The position numbers were made by a program, and so were the translations under genes. DNA of 64,000 nucleotides from Hedera helix (lineage: Eukaryota > Streptophyta > Magnoliopsida > Apiales > Araliaceae), in the NCBI GenBank assembly GCA_947179155.2, contig OX359273.1, positions 45,723,023-45,787,022 on the forward strand. Direction: 5' to 3'. Of the stretch, positions 25,743 through 37,540 are shown one piece after another. The notes beneath the pieces were generated by a model, which saw nothing but the letters and a program-made list of their open reading frames with translations, ran no database searches and had not been told where the DNA came from. Numbering within the stretch: position 1 is the first letter of the stretch; every line of letters begins with the position of its first letter.

Positions 25743-25980
25743 GTTGGCATCAGAGCTTAGGGATATGGTCTTTAATGGAGATCTGTGGTAGAACTAGGAG
25801 GGGAGAGACGAATAGAATCAGTCACTAGTGTGTCCTACCTAAAATAGATTTTATTATCTAATGAGTCGATTTGAATGTAGGAACATGAAGTGATGAGTCA
25901 ATTTATTTGAACTAACATTTATTTTGTGACCACAGTTAAGTATGGCATCTGAAAATCAAGAGGTTAACTATGGAATACCC
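25743..25980 (+). mobile_element. Second, truncated internal start of the Tekay element
   Basis: PBS, leader and the first 13 codons of gag (ATG at 25942, reading [13 protein letters not shown]) repeat 18128-18365 with no difference that I can see. The copy stops abruptly at 25980 and the Tat/Ogre-like LTR sequence resumes. The structure is LTR-internal-LTR-(internal start), i.e. a truncated tandem element. Confidence 0.9.
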
Positions 25981-26433
25981 GATTTTCGAAAATAAAGCAT
26001 TCCACCGATTTTCATAGGCACACACGCATACACTCACACACACACGCGTGTACAAACACATATTTAGGATTTAAAGGAAGGGAAAGCATTAAGATTGCGG
26101 TAACCGTGTTTTCACGGAAGTCGGGGGGTGCCTAACACATTCCCCTCGCTTAAGCAAGCCCCCGAACTCTATGAATCTCGGTTTGCGGACCAATTAACTC
26201 GGAGTCACATATGAGCCACTGCGATTACGAAAACAAAATTCGGATGAGTTGGTATATCCATTTCAAATATACCAACTGGCGACTCTGGTCAATTGGCTCA
26301 TCATAAAATCGATCTTTCAAATCCCGTCGACACTCAAGTCGACCCTTTTCAAAACCACATCTAAACCCAAAGGCTAAAATTGGAAAGGGTTTTTATTATT
26401 AAAAGAACGAAACGACTAATCCCGGCGTCGACA
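25981..26433 (+). mobile_element. 3' part of the Tat/Ogre-like LTR
   Basis: It continues the LTR interrupted at 15354. Motifs typical of Tat/Ogre LTR ends are present: GGGGGGTGCCTAACACATTC, TTTGCGGACCAA and an internal TGGCGACTCTGG. It ends GGCGTCGACA just before the primer binding site. Together the two parts give about 940 bp, less anything lost at the junction. Confidence 0.7.
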
Positions 26434-26435
26434 GA

Positions 26436-26454
26436 TGGCGACTCCGCTGGGGAC
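26436..26454 (+). other. Primer binding site of the Tat/Ogre-like element
   Basis: TGGCGACTCCGCTGGGGAC follows the LTR end by two bases. From family knowledge, Tat/Ogre elements use a tRNA-Arg-type primer site beginning TGGCGAC, rather than initiator tRNA-Met. Confidence 0.7.
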
Positions 26455-27117
26455 ATTAGAGGGCTTAAGCTGCGGTCAAATCTTGATGTTTTTCTATCCT
26501 TTAAAAATCTAAAAATGTGTGGTTGCGATATATGCCGTGTTTGACATTGTACGTTTGTGAATGTATGTTTTGCTTTCGATGAATGCTTTATCTTCACGAA
26601 TGCTTTACTTTAATGTCATCATATGCGTGCGGTGAGGTACGATGAATGTATGTTGAGCAGTTCCTCCTCTTGAGGCAAACCTGTCGGATGTGGATTACTG
26701 AACTCAAAGGGGCGCTCCCCAGCGAGGCTCAGGAAAAGCATCCACTCAGATCCAATCCAATTGAAAGACCGGATTTATTCCCGTCTAGTATGTTGCGAAG
26801 ATCTGGGAACCTTCATGCCGAAAAGCCTGCGAGAGTAACTTTAGGGTAGGTCAGCCTCAGATAAACCCAACGCGCGGAAAGTCTCTTCATACCCTATCAC
26901 GTTTTACGTACATAATATCGTACTTCGGTTAATCATATTTTATCTCTCATCCTGTCAATTAGAATCACTAACCTATGTTTTGCAAGGAAGAGTTGATGAG
27001 GCACAATGATTGACATTACGATTCAAGTACCTAATTGTTAAAATTAAAAATAAATAAATATATGTATAAAAAATAAAAAAAAATAAAAAACTGCTAACAC
27101 TGTTTTGCAGGAAAAGA
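26455..27117 (+). mobile_element. Leader of the Tat/Ogre-like element, truncated
   Basis: Untranslated leader with no convincing ORF. It stops at about 27118, where a gag remnant of another element begins in the opposite orientation. No gag or pol of the Tat/Ogre-like element is left in the window. Confidence 0.55.
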
Positions 27118-27876
27118 TCAAAAACTGCTACCCTCTCGGTTTCCTCCTTCACCATTCTTCTTGTTCCGTTCCTGATTGTGCTTGTTTAAAGCTTCATTCC
27201 CTCCTTCAGCTATGATAGCTTTCTCCAGCAATGTTGCAAAGTTTGTGATCTGGAGAACAACTACCCGACTGTAAACCCACGGTTTCAGCCCCTGCTCAAA
27301 CCTTCTGGCACGCCTCGCCTCAGTATCCACCTGATGTGAAGCGAATCTTGCCAATTCATTGAACTTGGCAGCATATTCGGATACAGACAAGTTACCCTGC
27401 TTAAGTTCTAGGAATTTGATTTCCATCCTAGCCTGCGTACTCTCTGGAAAGTAATTCTCCAAGAATACCTCATTGAATCGCGCCCATGCGATTATTCCCT
27501 CTCCTGCTCTACTTTTATTGGCCTTCCATCAGTGGCTGGCCTCCCCTTTCATCATGAAGGTAGCAAATGAGGTCATTTGCTCCTCCCTAACTCGTGCAAC
27601 CTCGAAGACTTTTTCCATCTCCTCTATCCAGGTCTGTGCTTCTATAGGATCCGTGGTCCCTTTGAACTCGGGTGGTCCTATCAGTTTGAAATCTTTAAAG
27701 CTTGCTAGTGGAGCGGCAGGGTTTGTTGCTCCAGTAGCTTCTGCGTTGCGTCCGCGAAATGCTCCCATTAGCATTTCCACGAACTCTTGGACAGGGTTGG
27801 GTGGTACCCCTCCTGCATTCACCGACTCTTCGGGTGGTGGTGGGGGTAGTCGTTGATTTCTTCTCTGTGGCGGCAT
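27118..27876 (-). pseudogene. Ty3/gypsy gag fragment with a nonsense codon
   Basis: The minus-strand frame starts MPPQRRNQRLPPPPPEE at 27876 and covers the Retrotrans_gag domain: FKLIGPPEFKGTTDPIEAQT, FATFMMKGEASH, then after the break FNEVFLENYFPESTQARMEI and LARFASHQVDTEARRARRF. One in-frame TGA (27529-27531) stands where this family has the first Trp of a conserved HWW, consistent with a G-to-A change. The frame is otherwise continuous but is cut at 27118 before the zinc knuckle, protease and reverse transcriptase. It belongs to the element whose PBS and LTR lie at 29211-32947 and is a dead remnant. Confidence 0.9.
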
Positions 27877-28221
27877 TTTCTATATAAAGAAAATTTAATT
27901 TATTAAAGTTGTTTCAATCTTTTTACTTTCGTTTTGTAGCTTAAGTAGTTTAAACCAAAGCACAAATAATCATCTCGACACATATAAACATAAACGGAAG
28001 TGCATTTATATTCATATGCTAAAACACAGTGCATAGCACTTTTACATCATAAGCATACTACTATAAACGCTGCTAATCCCGATGGACAAAACAAAAGACG
28101 GGATCTAACATATCCCACAACTTCATAGAGTTGAGATTTACAACATACTAACCCTCTATCAGAACAAAAGTAGGGTTTCTACTGCATCTATGTACATACA
28201 TCATAACGAAAGAAAATATAA
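27877..28221 (-). other. Spacer between extra ORF and gag of the minus-strand element
   Basis: About 345 bp of AT-rich sequence with no ORF of note. It may hold a splice or reinitiation signal for gag, but I cannot identify one. Confidence 0.4.
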
Positions 28222-28983
28222 CTAACGGCGCATCCCTCGACGAACCGCATCGTCGTACTCCTCATCTCCAATGGCCCTGACCACGCCCCTACTAATGGTG
28301 TGCAAGGTCTGGCCCTCCTCAGCAGGGTAATAGTGCACCCTACTCTGGAATCTACCAAATGATGAGCGATAAACGTAACTGAGCCTATCTATCCTCACCC
28401 TCTTCTCTCTGACCTTGTCCTCCAGCTCCATCATCTGTCCGTGAGCTGCATCACGCTGAAACTCCATATCTAACCTCGCCTCAATGGCCTGCTGTATTTG
28501 GCCCCTCATGGCCTCCCTCTCTGCCTGCGTCTGCTGAATTTTCAGCTCAGCAGCTACCAACTTGGCCTCCATCTCGGTCATCCTCGCCTTCAGCTCTATG
28601 TTTTCGCCAGAGAACATATAAGCTGTATCTCTGTACTGCTGCTCCGTCTGCTGGTGGATCTGGTTCTGCTCCTCAAGGTGTTGAACCCTCTCCTCTAACT
28701 CATCATTAGCCGTAGTGAGAGTATCGATGATGTTACCGGCGACAGTGCTCATGCCATCAACATGCTCAGCTGGCTCCTCATCCTCCTCATCATCAGTATC
28801 GGCCTCCTCCTCACTGAACTGCCCCATAACTCCGCCCCAGACAGCGTCCTTTCTATCTCCCTCCTCGGGATCTGACTTTGGTTCCTCGACAGGTGCAGTC
28901 ACACGTGGCTGTGCGGTATCCATAGGGATATCCGTAAAAATCAACTCCTCTACAGCAGTGCTCGACTGTCCTATCTCCGTCAT
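28222..28983 (-). CDS. Extra coiled-coil ORF upstream of gag in a Ty3/gypsy element
   Basis: A 253-codon frame from ATG at 28983-28981 (MTEIGQSSTAVEELIF) to a stop at 28222. An open extension upstream adds codons but looks like leader; a GTTATTGTAG splice-acceptor-like sequence sits right before this ATG. The protein has an acidic N-terminal third (SEEEADTDDEEDEEPAE), a long heptad-like Glu/Gln/Leu-rich central region (DELEERVQHLEEQNQIHQQT ... ELKARMTEMEAKLVAAELKI) predicted by eye to be coiled coil, and a basic C-terminus ending RRGMRR. It lies between the primer binding site and gag, on the same strand. I do not recognise a family. Extra ORFs are known in Tat/Athila-type plant elements; one in a Tekay-like element would be less usual. 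Confidence 0.65.
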   Translation of the reverse strand: MTEIGQSSTAVEELIFTDIPMDTAQPRVTAPVEEPKSDPEEGDRKDAVWGGVMGQFSEEEADTDDEEDEEPAEHVDGMSTVAGNIIDTLTTANDELEERVQHLEEQNQIHQQTEQQYRDTAYMFSGENIELKARMTEMEAKLVAAELKIQQTQAEREAMRGQIQQAIEARLDMEFQRDAAHGQMMELEDKVREKRVRIDRLSYVYRSSFGRFQSRVHYYPAEEGQTLHTISRGVVRAIGDEEYDDAVRRGMRR

Positions 28984-29210
28984 CCTACAATAACATAAAT
29001 AACACATGTTAGTACAACAATAAAATATATTCATTGATGAAATGAAATGATATTTTATCATGTACATCTCAGCTCGATGGATTTTCTCAATCCATCTCCA
29101 AAAATACATAACATGATTCATCTCCCCGATTCATCTCCTAATGCACTCGATAAGAGTTTAGTACTAAGGTTATAACCTAGGTTTCGCAATCCTAGCGTTT
29201 CTAACCTACA

Positions 29211-29223
29211 GCTCTGATACCAA
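29211..29223 (-). other. Primer binding site of the minus-strand element
   Basis: TTGGTATCAGAGC on the minus strand, starting two bases from the LTR end. It is the standard site complementary to initiator tRNA-Met. Confidence 0.85.
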
Positions 29224-30389
29224 CCTGTGACGACCCCAAATCTGGGTTCTTTAACCTCGGGTTTGGTTCTCACTGTACAATACATAACAACTATGAAATA
29301 CATATATTGTATTCAAACTTCGCGGAATAATACAAAAGGTTCCTTAATCAAAAGGCTACACTTCCCAAGGTCTATTACCTTAATCTTAACATTACATATC
29401 TTAAGGGAAATACAAAAGATTTACAACAGTAATTACATAACAGTAATATAAACTAGCATGCAATTACTAAAACTAAACATTCGCTTTCCCCTTGCCTTTG
29501 TCCGATTTAGAGCTTTCGGGAATGGCTGAAATATAGTCATGATATAGCAAGAATGAGCAACTAAATGGCTCAGCAAGTTTATAAACAACAATCATACGAT
29601 ATATCATGATGAAGGGAAATAACTTCAAGGTTTCAACAATAGCAATTGTGAAAGATAACAAGAATCAATGTTCAATAAAAGAAGGAATTGACTCTTTACT
29701 GCTGAGTGGTCTTTAATGACCATGAACTGCTACTAAGGTAGAACAGACATACAATGTCTGACTCCTTGTTAAAATAACGGGACACTTGAGGGGATCAGTC
29801 CTCTCATGTCCTATGTATATGCATCACATTTAGTTTTCTTGCACGCTGTCGGGTCTCCGACAAATAAAAATCCCCTTTAACTAGGGTTGTTCTATCTCAG
29901 TCTTACTGTAAGAATCCGCACCAGCCAATGGTTTGGATAAGTTTTTATAATATTCAACTAAATGAATTTAACATGCATTTGTCTAGCCAAAACAATTAGC
30001 TTAGACGTTCTTAAACAGTTTGCAAAAGCACTATGTGCGAATACAATAATCAATAACGATGTGAAGTAATTTTCGATAATTAATTCACTCAAAGGTTTGT
30101 CAAATATCTACGAGTGTAGATACTTGCTCAACAATAATTGAATTGCTCAAAGTAATTAAAGTTGAATAATAATTGCAACAATAAGTACAAGTTAAAGGTA
30201 GAAGACTTGCCTCGTGCGTCGTCTACGGTTAACCAACTTAATTTAATAATCCTTGAACGGACCTAACAATTAAATCAGTTTGATCTTAAATTAGTATCAT
30301 ATACACATTAGTATAATGACCTTTATAACTCTTACGAACGACATAATTATATAATTATGGGTATATAAACACATAGGAAACATTATCAT

Positions 30390-31150
30390 TAATTACTTGA
30401 TAATATTTCAAACACAAAGAACCTATATTAATTATTTAATATAGTTCATACACTTATATAATATTATTAACAATTTAATAATATTTTATTAGTCTTGTAG
30501 TATTATTAATCGTTTAATAATACATTATTAGTCTTCTAATATTATTAATCTTTTAATAATATTCTATCAATCACTTAACATTATTAATCCATTAATAACA
30601 TTTTATTGTCCTTATAATATTATTAATTATTTAATAATATTTTATTCACCTCATAATATTATTAATCCTTTAATAATATTTTATTTATTATTTAATATTA
30701 TTAACTATTTAATAATATTTTAAATCATTATCTAATATTATTAATTATTTAATAATATTTTATTAATTATCTAATATTATTAATTATTTAATAATATTTT
30801 ATTTAGTATCCAATATTATTAATCATTTAATAATATTTTATTATCTTATTAATATTATTAATCATCTAATAATATTTTAAATCATTATCTAATATTATTA
30901 ATCATTTAGTAATATTTTATTTATTATCTAATATTATTAATCATTTAATAATATTTTATTCATTATCTAATATTATTAATCATTAAATAATATTTTATTC
31001 ATCTACTAATATTATTATTTATTTAATAATATTTTATTGACTTATTAATGTTATTACTCATTTAATAATATTTTAATCTCTCACTAATATTATCAATCAT
31101 TTCATAATATTTAATTACTTATTAATATTATTAACCATGTAGTAATATTT
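30390..31150. repeat. AT-rich hairpin array in LTR family A, second copy
   Basis: The same kind of unit as at 4140-5130: AATATTATTAA, a short loop, TTAATAATATT, then a spacer, repeated with a period of about 33-35 bp. Unit number and spacers differ from the solo LTR. Confidence 0.85.
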
Positions 31151-32205
31151 TAATACTCTTTAAATAATACCAAAAGTTAACTTTTAAATTGGGTTAACCT
31201 TAGTATTTAATTTAAACATTTAGGTAGCATTGATTTACAAATAGACTCCATATGAATTTGTTTAGTACCCAAATATATTCATTTTACACTTATTTCAACT
31301 TAATTTTTCAAAGAAAACTCGACCCGGATCGACCCGACCCGACCCGGACTGCCCAAAAGCTGATTGGCAGTGCACTCGGGCGCAGGTGCGCCCGTCCCGA
31401 GCGCAGGTGCGCTCGGCCAGTCTGTCCGGAAGTCAACTGTTTGACTGCTCGACCCTCCGACGCTCCGACAGCCATAACTTCTTCATTTTAAAACATTTTG
31501 GGGTGATTCTTGAGTCCATTCTCATCCGAATTTCCCCCTCTATAAATTCTCTTTATATCACAAATCCAAATTCCAAACTTAACTAGACTCAAAATGGCTC
31601 ACAATGCGACCTAGGGTTTTAAAATCAACATCATTTGCGGTAAAAGCCATAAGTTCTTTGTTTTTCAATATTTTTGTAAGCTTCAAGTTGGGTTTTCTTA
31701 CAAACTCATACATAAAACTTTCTAGCCATATAAATCAAGTATTTAACTTGTACATTTCGAAATGACACAAAATATATTACATAGCTACATAGGGTTTTAC
31801 CGGTAAAAATACAATATGAACATTTCTTATGTTTTTATGTAAAATACACATACCAAATCATGACATAAACACTTCATACCATGAATATACATATATTACA
31901 TAGATAAACACTTCTAGACCATCAAAACAAGTTTTGATCGGTTAAAAATACATTTTAACCGATTAAAACACATATATGCTATAAAAATGAAATAAGAAAT
32001 GGTTGGAGCACTTTTAAACCTTAATGTTTTGTGTGCTCTTCTTCTCCTCCTACCAAAGTATGATATGAGATTATTGGACATCCACCTAGACCTTCCTCTT
32101 CCTATTTCTCACACTTACAAGTGTTTTCTCTCAAATGCTCTATATTTTCTCTTTTGTATTCTCTAGGAAATGAGCTAGCAAACTTGGCTCAAGTGTGGAG
32201 TGTCT

Positions 32206-32213
32206 TATTTATA
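32206..32213 (-). promoter_or_regulatory. TATA box of family A LTR
   Basis: TATAAATA on the minus strand in the context GTGCTATAAATAAGACAC. It corresponds to the motif at 6285-6292. Confidence 0.55.
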
Positions 32214-32947
32214 GCACTCTACTAACACTTCTTTAAGTTTCCTAATTCACCAATGTTGGTGAAATTAAGGCTTAAGTGAGCTTACTATAGATGGAATGAC
32301 TACATGATGGACATATGGAATGACTAGGGTTGTTGAACCACTTTGGACTTGTGTGAAAATGAAGCAACAAGGAAATCAAGCAACCCATGTGGGTCCCCCT
32401 TTAAAATCTCAGCAAAATGACCTTTTCCAAGCCACTTTTCTTTTAATTTTTCTACTTTAATTATACATATATACATCTATATATGTATATTCATATATGT
32501 AGCAATTTTTGACCAATTTTGACTTCCTATTGGGCTCCATATTGGACCTTAGGATTAAATATATTGGGCTCATCCATTGAATTGGTTTGGGCTCAATTTA
32601 AATAACACATTGGGCTCACATTAAATATTCTAGGTTACATTTAAGTAAATCAAGCATTGGGCTTGTTTAATTAATTACATGGACTAGTAATTAAATTAAT
32701 TACATAGGCTACTAGGTTAATACCTTTGACCTAGTTTAACAACTCATTTGGATTTAAAATATAATCCAATTAGATTTACTTTATTTAATTATACACATTG
32801 CTTTAATTCTTTAAATAAATATACGAATACACAAGTACATTTATTTAATTATCTAAAGTACAATTAATTAGTACAAAAAATTTAAATTCATTGCTAAATA
32901 TTTATTAAGTATATTTACAATGACTAATGAAATTCGTGGTCATTACA

Positions 32948-33939
32948 GTGACAATGATGTAATGACCCTCCGACCTGAAATCACTATATTATTACACGAG
33001 AATTTATGTACTTTGATATCATCAAAGGTCACCTTTAATAGGATGGACAATAAAGGTGATTATTGGGTAAATCATGAATCGTGTGAGGAATATGAGTGAT
33101 CTAGTTGGAATTTAACCCTCTTATATAATAGGGGTGATATCTATAGGCCTCTTGATTGAGTAGGACTATGAAATGCATGATCGTGCTCAAATAGTGATTT
33201 GTTTCATATAGTCTACTCATTGATCAAGAAAACTCAGATTAAATTATGAAGAGTATGACACATTCCATGCCTCAAGTTTAATCTAGGATGCCAGGGTTAA
33301 AAAGATTAAATTACATTGAAACATTGATTACGAAAAGGTTGCATCGAATCACCGATCTTATTATTACTTGGGTAGTAATGATGCATTAGTAAATGCCGCT
33401 CATTGTTTATAATTTTATAATATGCTTTTAAAATTATTGTCAACGCAATAATAACTTATAGGGTCACACACTAAGAACGTAATTAAAAGGAAATTAATTT
33501 AAATTGTAAGGATTTAAATATGTCAATATGATTGATAGTTTCTTTTTGACTGCTGTATATATATGATATATTAGCAGAGAAAGTAACGTAAGAAGAAATA
33601 AATTATAAACCCTAGTCGCTTTTAGAAAGATACTAGAGAGAAAAATTTTCAGAAAATTCAGATTTTGATGGCTAGTACCGCAGCCCCCTTTTGCTACAGA
33701 TCGTGTGACGATTCGCGGAGCGTTCGTGTGGATACCGTAGAGGCGCAGTTCCGTTGAATTGCGTTGAGGATTCGAAGCTATTCCAAAAGTTTCATCGTCT
33801 CCATTCAAGCTCGGATAATCGGTAAAATAAATCTAAACCTCTGAATTAATAAGTTTTCGCATGGAACCTGTTTTAGGGTTTTATAAATTATCTTGAAATT
33901 TTTTAAATTCCACTGCTTTTACGATCCGAAATCCCTACA
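32948..33939 (-). mobile_element. Fragment of another LTR element, disrupted by the family A element
   Basis: On the minus strand the segment begins TGTAGGGATTTCGGATCG at 33939. It is related to a plus-strand segment at 56057-56415; shared motifs include CGCCTCTACGGTATCCACAC-like and CACACGAACGCTCCGCGAA sequence. The TG start and its reuse at two loci suggest an LTR; I cannot assign a superfamily. It stops where the family A LTR starts. Confidence 0.55.
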
Positions 33940-34215
33940 GACACCTTCATAATTGAAGATATATTTGGACTTATTTACATGTATTTAGGTATATACAAAA
34001 TTTAAAAATAAGTATAGCGTAATATGAATTTTTCTAACAATTTGTTTAGAATAATTTAATTTGAATATATATTTTTTATTAATATTTTACTACTCGTTAT
34101 ATTAAGAATGTAATAGTTGCACAATTACCGACTTAATTTTCCATCAAAACTTGTGTTTTTATTTGAAAGCATAAAAATATACATAAAATTTGTAAGAGCA
34201 TTAAATCAATGTTTA

Positions 34216-34246
<31 letters not shown>

Positions 34247-36771
34247 TTAATAGTTTAATCTTATATAATTAGTATTATAATAGAATATTTTCAAGATTTA
34301 TATGTTATTTAGTATCAAATTAAAATATATGAATTATACCTTCCCTTGAAAAATTATTAATTACTCAATATTAAGATATTACTTAATTACATTCTCAATT
34401 AAATATACGATTTTCTAAATAATACTATTTAGAAAATTTTAGTGAGAAATTAAATTACATAATACTATTTCATTTTAGTAGTATTTTTTTTTAAAAGTCT
34501 GAGTATCCAAATTTATCATGAAATGAGTAGAATAATATGAAGGCCTTCAACACATATGAAATCTCATGCTACAAGAATTCAATGAAATAATGAGATTTTC
34601 TCTAGTTCATGAAAAAGAGAGTGAGATGTTGTACATATGGGCTAATTGATATATTAGAAGTATATAAAAATCTACCATAGTCTTGATAAAAAATATATAA
34701 AAGTCTATCACTTATTTCATGAAATCTTTATAAGAATTAAAAGTCAATTTAAAAAAGTCTTTAAAAGTCATTAAAATCTATGAACTCTACAAAAATCTAT
34801 CACTTAAAAAAAGTCTTTAAAAATTTTTGAAAGTCTTAATTGAATACACCCCCTAAATATCTTATCTTCTATATTATTTTTTTATGATTAAAGACTAATT
34901 TATTTCTTTTTTTAATAAATTGAATATTTAATTTAATTAATTGGATAAAATATTAATTGAAGTTTTTAATTTATGTATATAATTTTAAAACGTCATTTAA
35001 AAAATACTCATAAAACGGAGGTGGGAATATATCATAAAACCCCATTTATTTTTACATAATAAAAAATGACGAATTAGCTAGGCCTTCGATCATCCCTTTA
35101 AGATTGTGTCAATGGTATAAATACCTTAGTAGACATATACATGCATACTAGTTCATTAGTTTGGAGACAGGACTCCATTTAAAGATAAAGTGCAAGAACA
35201 ATTAATTAGTATGATCTTCAACCGGATTTATGCTCCCTAAATCTTCCCAGCTTTACTGTGAGAGGGACCCACCCCCATATCTACTTTGACCACCCTCGTC
35301 GTCGTCGTCATCATCACTTCTCTTTCAATTGACGATCGGTTAAAGCTTTACTGTTTACTAATAAAATCACAATTCTCGTGTAGCGTATTACTACTCTCAT
35401 TGTTAATAAGCCTTTTTCTCTACCAACCGACGACAAATATGGCTTTTACATAAGATAATCATGGGGCTACATGAAAGTTAGGGGCATAATGACGTCATAG
35501 TTTGATTTAATCCTGCAACTAATAATAGGATCGATGTGGATGTGGATGTACACTCCTCCAATTTCACAATGACACTTGAAATGTTTTTTATTTCGTTATT
35601 ATCTCTGTTTTAAAATATAAGTTCATTTTGCTGTATTAATTTTAGAGTGTAGATTTATATAAGTTCATTTTGCTGTATTTACTCTTGGTAAGCTTTGTAT
35701 AGTGGGTGCGCGCATGTAATATATATCCCAAAAAATATATACATGAATATTGGATAAGTTTATATAGTAGTTGAATATTAATCTCATGACCAATTGATAG
35801 CTTGAGACACTTCTGGAATTCCCTAATCACTACCATACTAGCCAGCCAGCAACTCGAAATAATTGAGTTCTTAGGTGACATTTTCGCTTAATTAGTAGTA
35901 GAATAAAATAATATGGTGATGGAGTTTCATCAACAATATATGATGAGCTAGAAGCACATGCAGCTGGCCTGTATACAAATATATTAATTATCAATTTATC
36001 ATTATCAACTTGCATGTGTTAAGCTCCGTTAATTTGTGAATTTTATTAAATGAAATTCTTTTATTAAACGAAGAGAATTTATATCAATTTAAAGGTCTGT
36101 AACTTGGGGAAAAAAGAAGAAGAAAAGAAAGTAGATACTCCTCCGATGTTCTTTAAACTTTTTTTTTTTACGTACGATATAGGACTCCATCACAAGGGAA
36201 GGTGATTGCTTTAGAGAGACGAACATTACTTTTAACTTTTTTGTTTCATTTTATGTTTTATTTATTTATTTGAATTGTCAGGATATCTTCAGGCTCTGTC
36301 TGTTATATTTAGGATTATTTTTATTTGAAGTGTTGACCCCAGAATTTAAATTTAAAAAGTTAAAGAAAAAAAAGTAACAAAATATATATCAAATCACATG
36401 CTAACAAAATATCGTATCAATATATAATAGCTGTTATATATATTAGTGTTACTTAAAAGGGGTCATTTGGGATAAAAATCAAATCAAAAAAGCTAGCTAA
36501 GATTTAGTCGACAGATCCCCACAAGGAATTGAAGAGATGATGATGATGAGGTTAGCTAGCTAGGTCATTATGTTATGTGCACTCGTAAGAGACAAATGAA
36601 GATGCATGCTCATGGTCGACCCCACATACACACACTATCTATCTTCCACTGTGTGTGGGAGAGGGGAAGAGGAGCGCAGAGACACTAATAAGAAGGTTGA
36701 AACTTTAATTATTTCCGAAGGAAGGAACATCCCATTACTTGTTTTCCCTGGGTCCCCATGAAAGTTGTTCA

Positions 36772-36813
<42 letters not shown>

Positions 36814-37540
36814 TGTTATTTCCATTCTTAAAAAAGTGTCTAAATTATAACGTGCTTATAAATTATGAAATGACAAATAAGAGGAGAGAATATAAAATTA
36901 GTTAACAAAACGTTAGTTTACTTTTAGACGCGATTAATAAAAACGCACCCTTAAGATGTGCATATAGAGTTTTGGAATGCAGAAGAAGTATGATACTTGA
37001 GGAGAGTTTCAAGTTTATTTGTTATGCACCATTAACATAATGTGCTGGAGATTTAGTTTTTCTTAAAATATCTTTTAAATTTTATAATCAACTTATACTG
37101 AAAGTATTGACTAATAAATACTTTTATCTATTTTGGTTAGAATAAGAATAAATACACAATAACTAAACACTACATTTATCTATATTATTAAAATATAAGA
37201 CGTAATATTAAAATTCGTGACATGCTTTAGTTTTTAATAATATAAATAAATATAATATTTAGTTATTATATATGTGGACTTATCTTTTTAATTATAATAT
37301 TAATCATATATATATATATATCTTATAAAGCGGTTCGCGTGTGTCAGGTGCTAGTGTATATATATAAAGAGAGAGAAACAAATTTTACATATAAACATGC
37401 GTACGCAGTGTTTATATAATAATTGAATGCAATTAAAGGTAAAGAGACAAGAACAGATGCAAAGGTGGGTATAGATAAATACCTATCACAGTTACAAAAA
37501 TATACATGTATATTCTATTATAAGTGAAAAAATATACTAT
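33940..37540. other. AT-rich intergenic DNA
   Basis: No convincing gene. It contains a (TAA)n run at about 34214-34246, an (AT)n run at about 36776-36810, and the end of a GGGGGYGTATTCAATT-type element at 34853. Confidence 0.6.
34600..34853. mobile_element. One end of a GGGGGYGTATTCAATT-type element
   Basis: It ends AATTGAATACACCCCC followed by TAA, with repeated AAAGTCTTTAAAA-like motifs before it. It mirrors the terminus at 14357. The other end is not clear. Confidence 0.4.

Larger units (their letters stand above)
29226..32947 (-). mobile_element. 5' LTR of the minus-strand element (LTR family A), 3722 bp
   Basis: On the minus strand it starts TGTAATGACCACGAATTT and ends GGGGTCGTCACA next to the PBS. 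It shares termini, a conserved GCTATATCATGA block, the hairpin array (30390-31150) and a TATAAATA box (32206-32213) with the solo LTR at 2564-7382. It inserted into another LTR that continues from 32948. No 3' LTR of this element is present. Confidence 0.85.

Noticed and set aside
26646..26849. 67-codon ORF in the Tat/Ogre-like leader
   Set aside because: Lies in the untranslated leader just after the PBS and shows no gag motif.
28498..28993. Two plus-strand ORFs opposite the extra coiled-coil ORF
   Set aside because: Antisense shadows; Ser-rich runs arise from the acidic Asp/Glu codons on the other strand.
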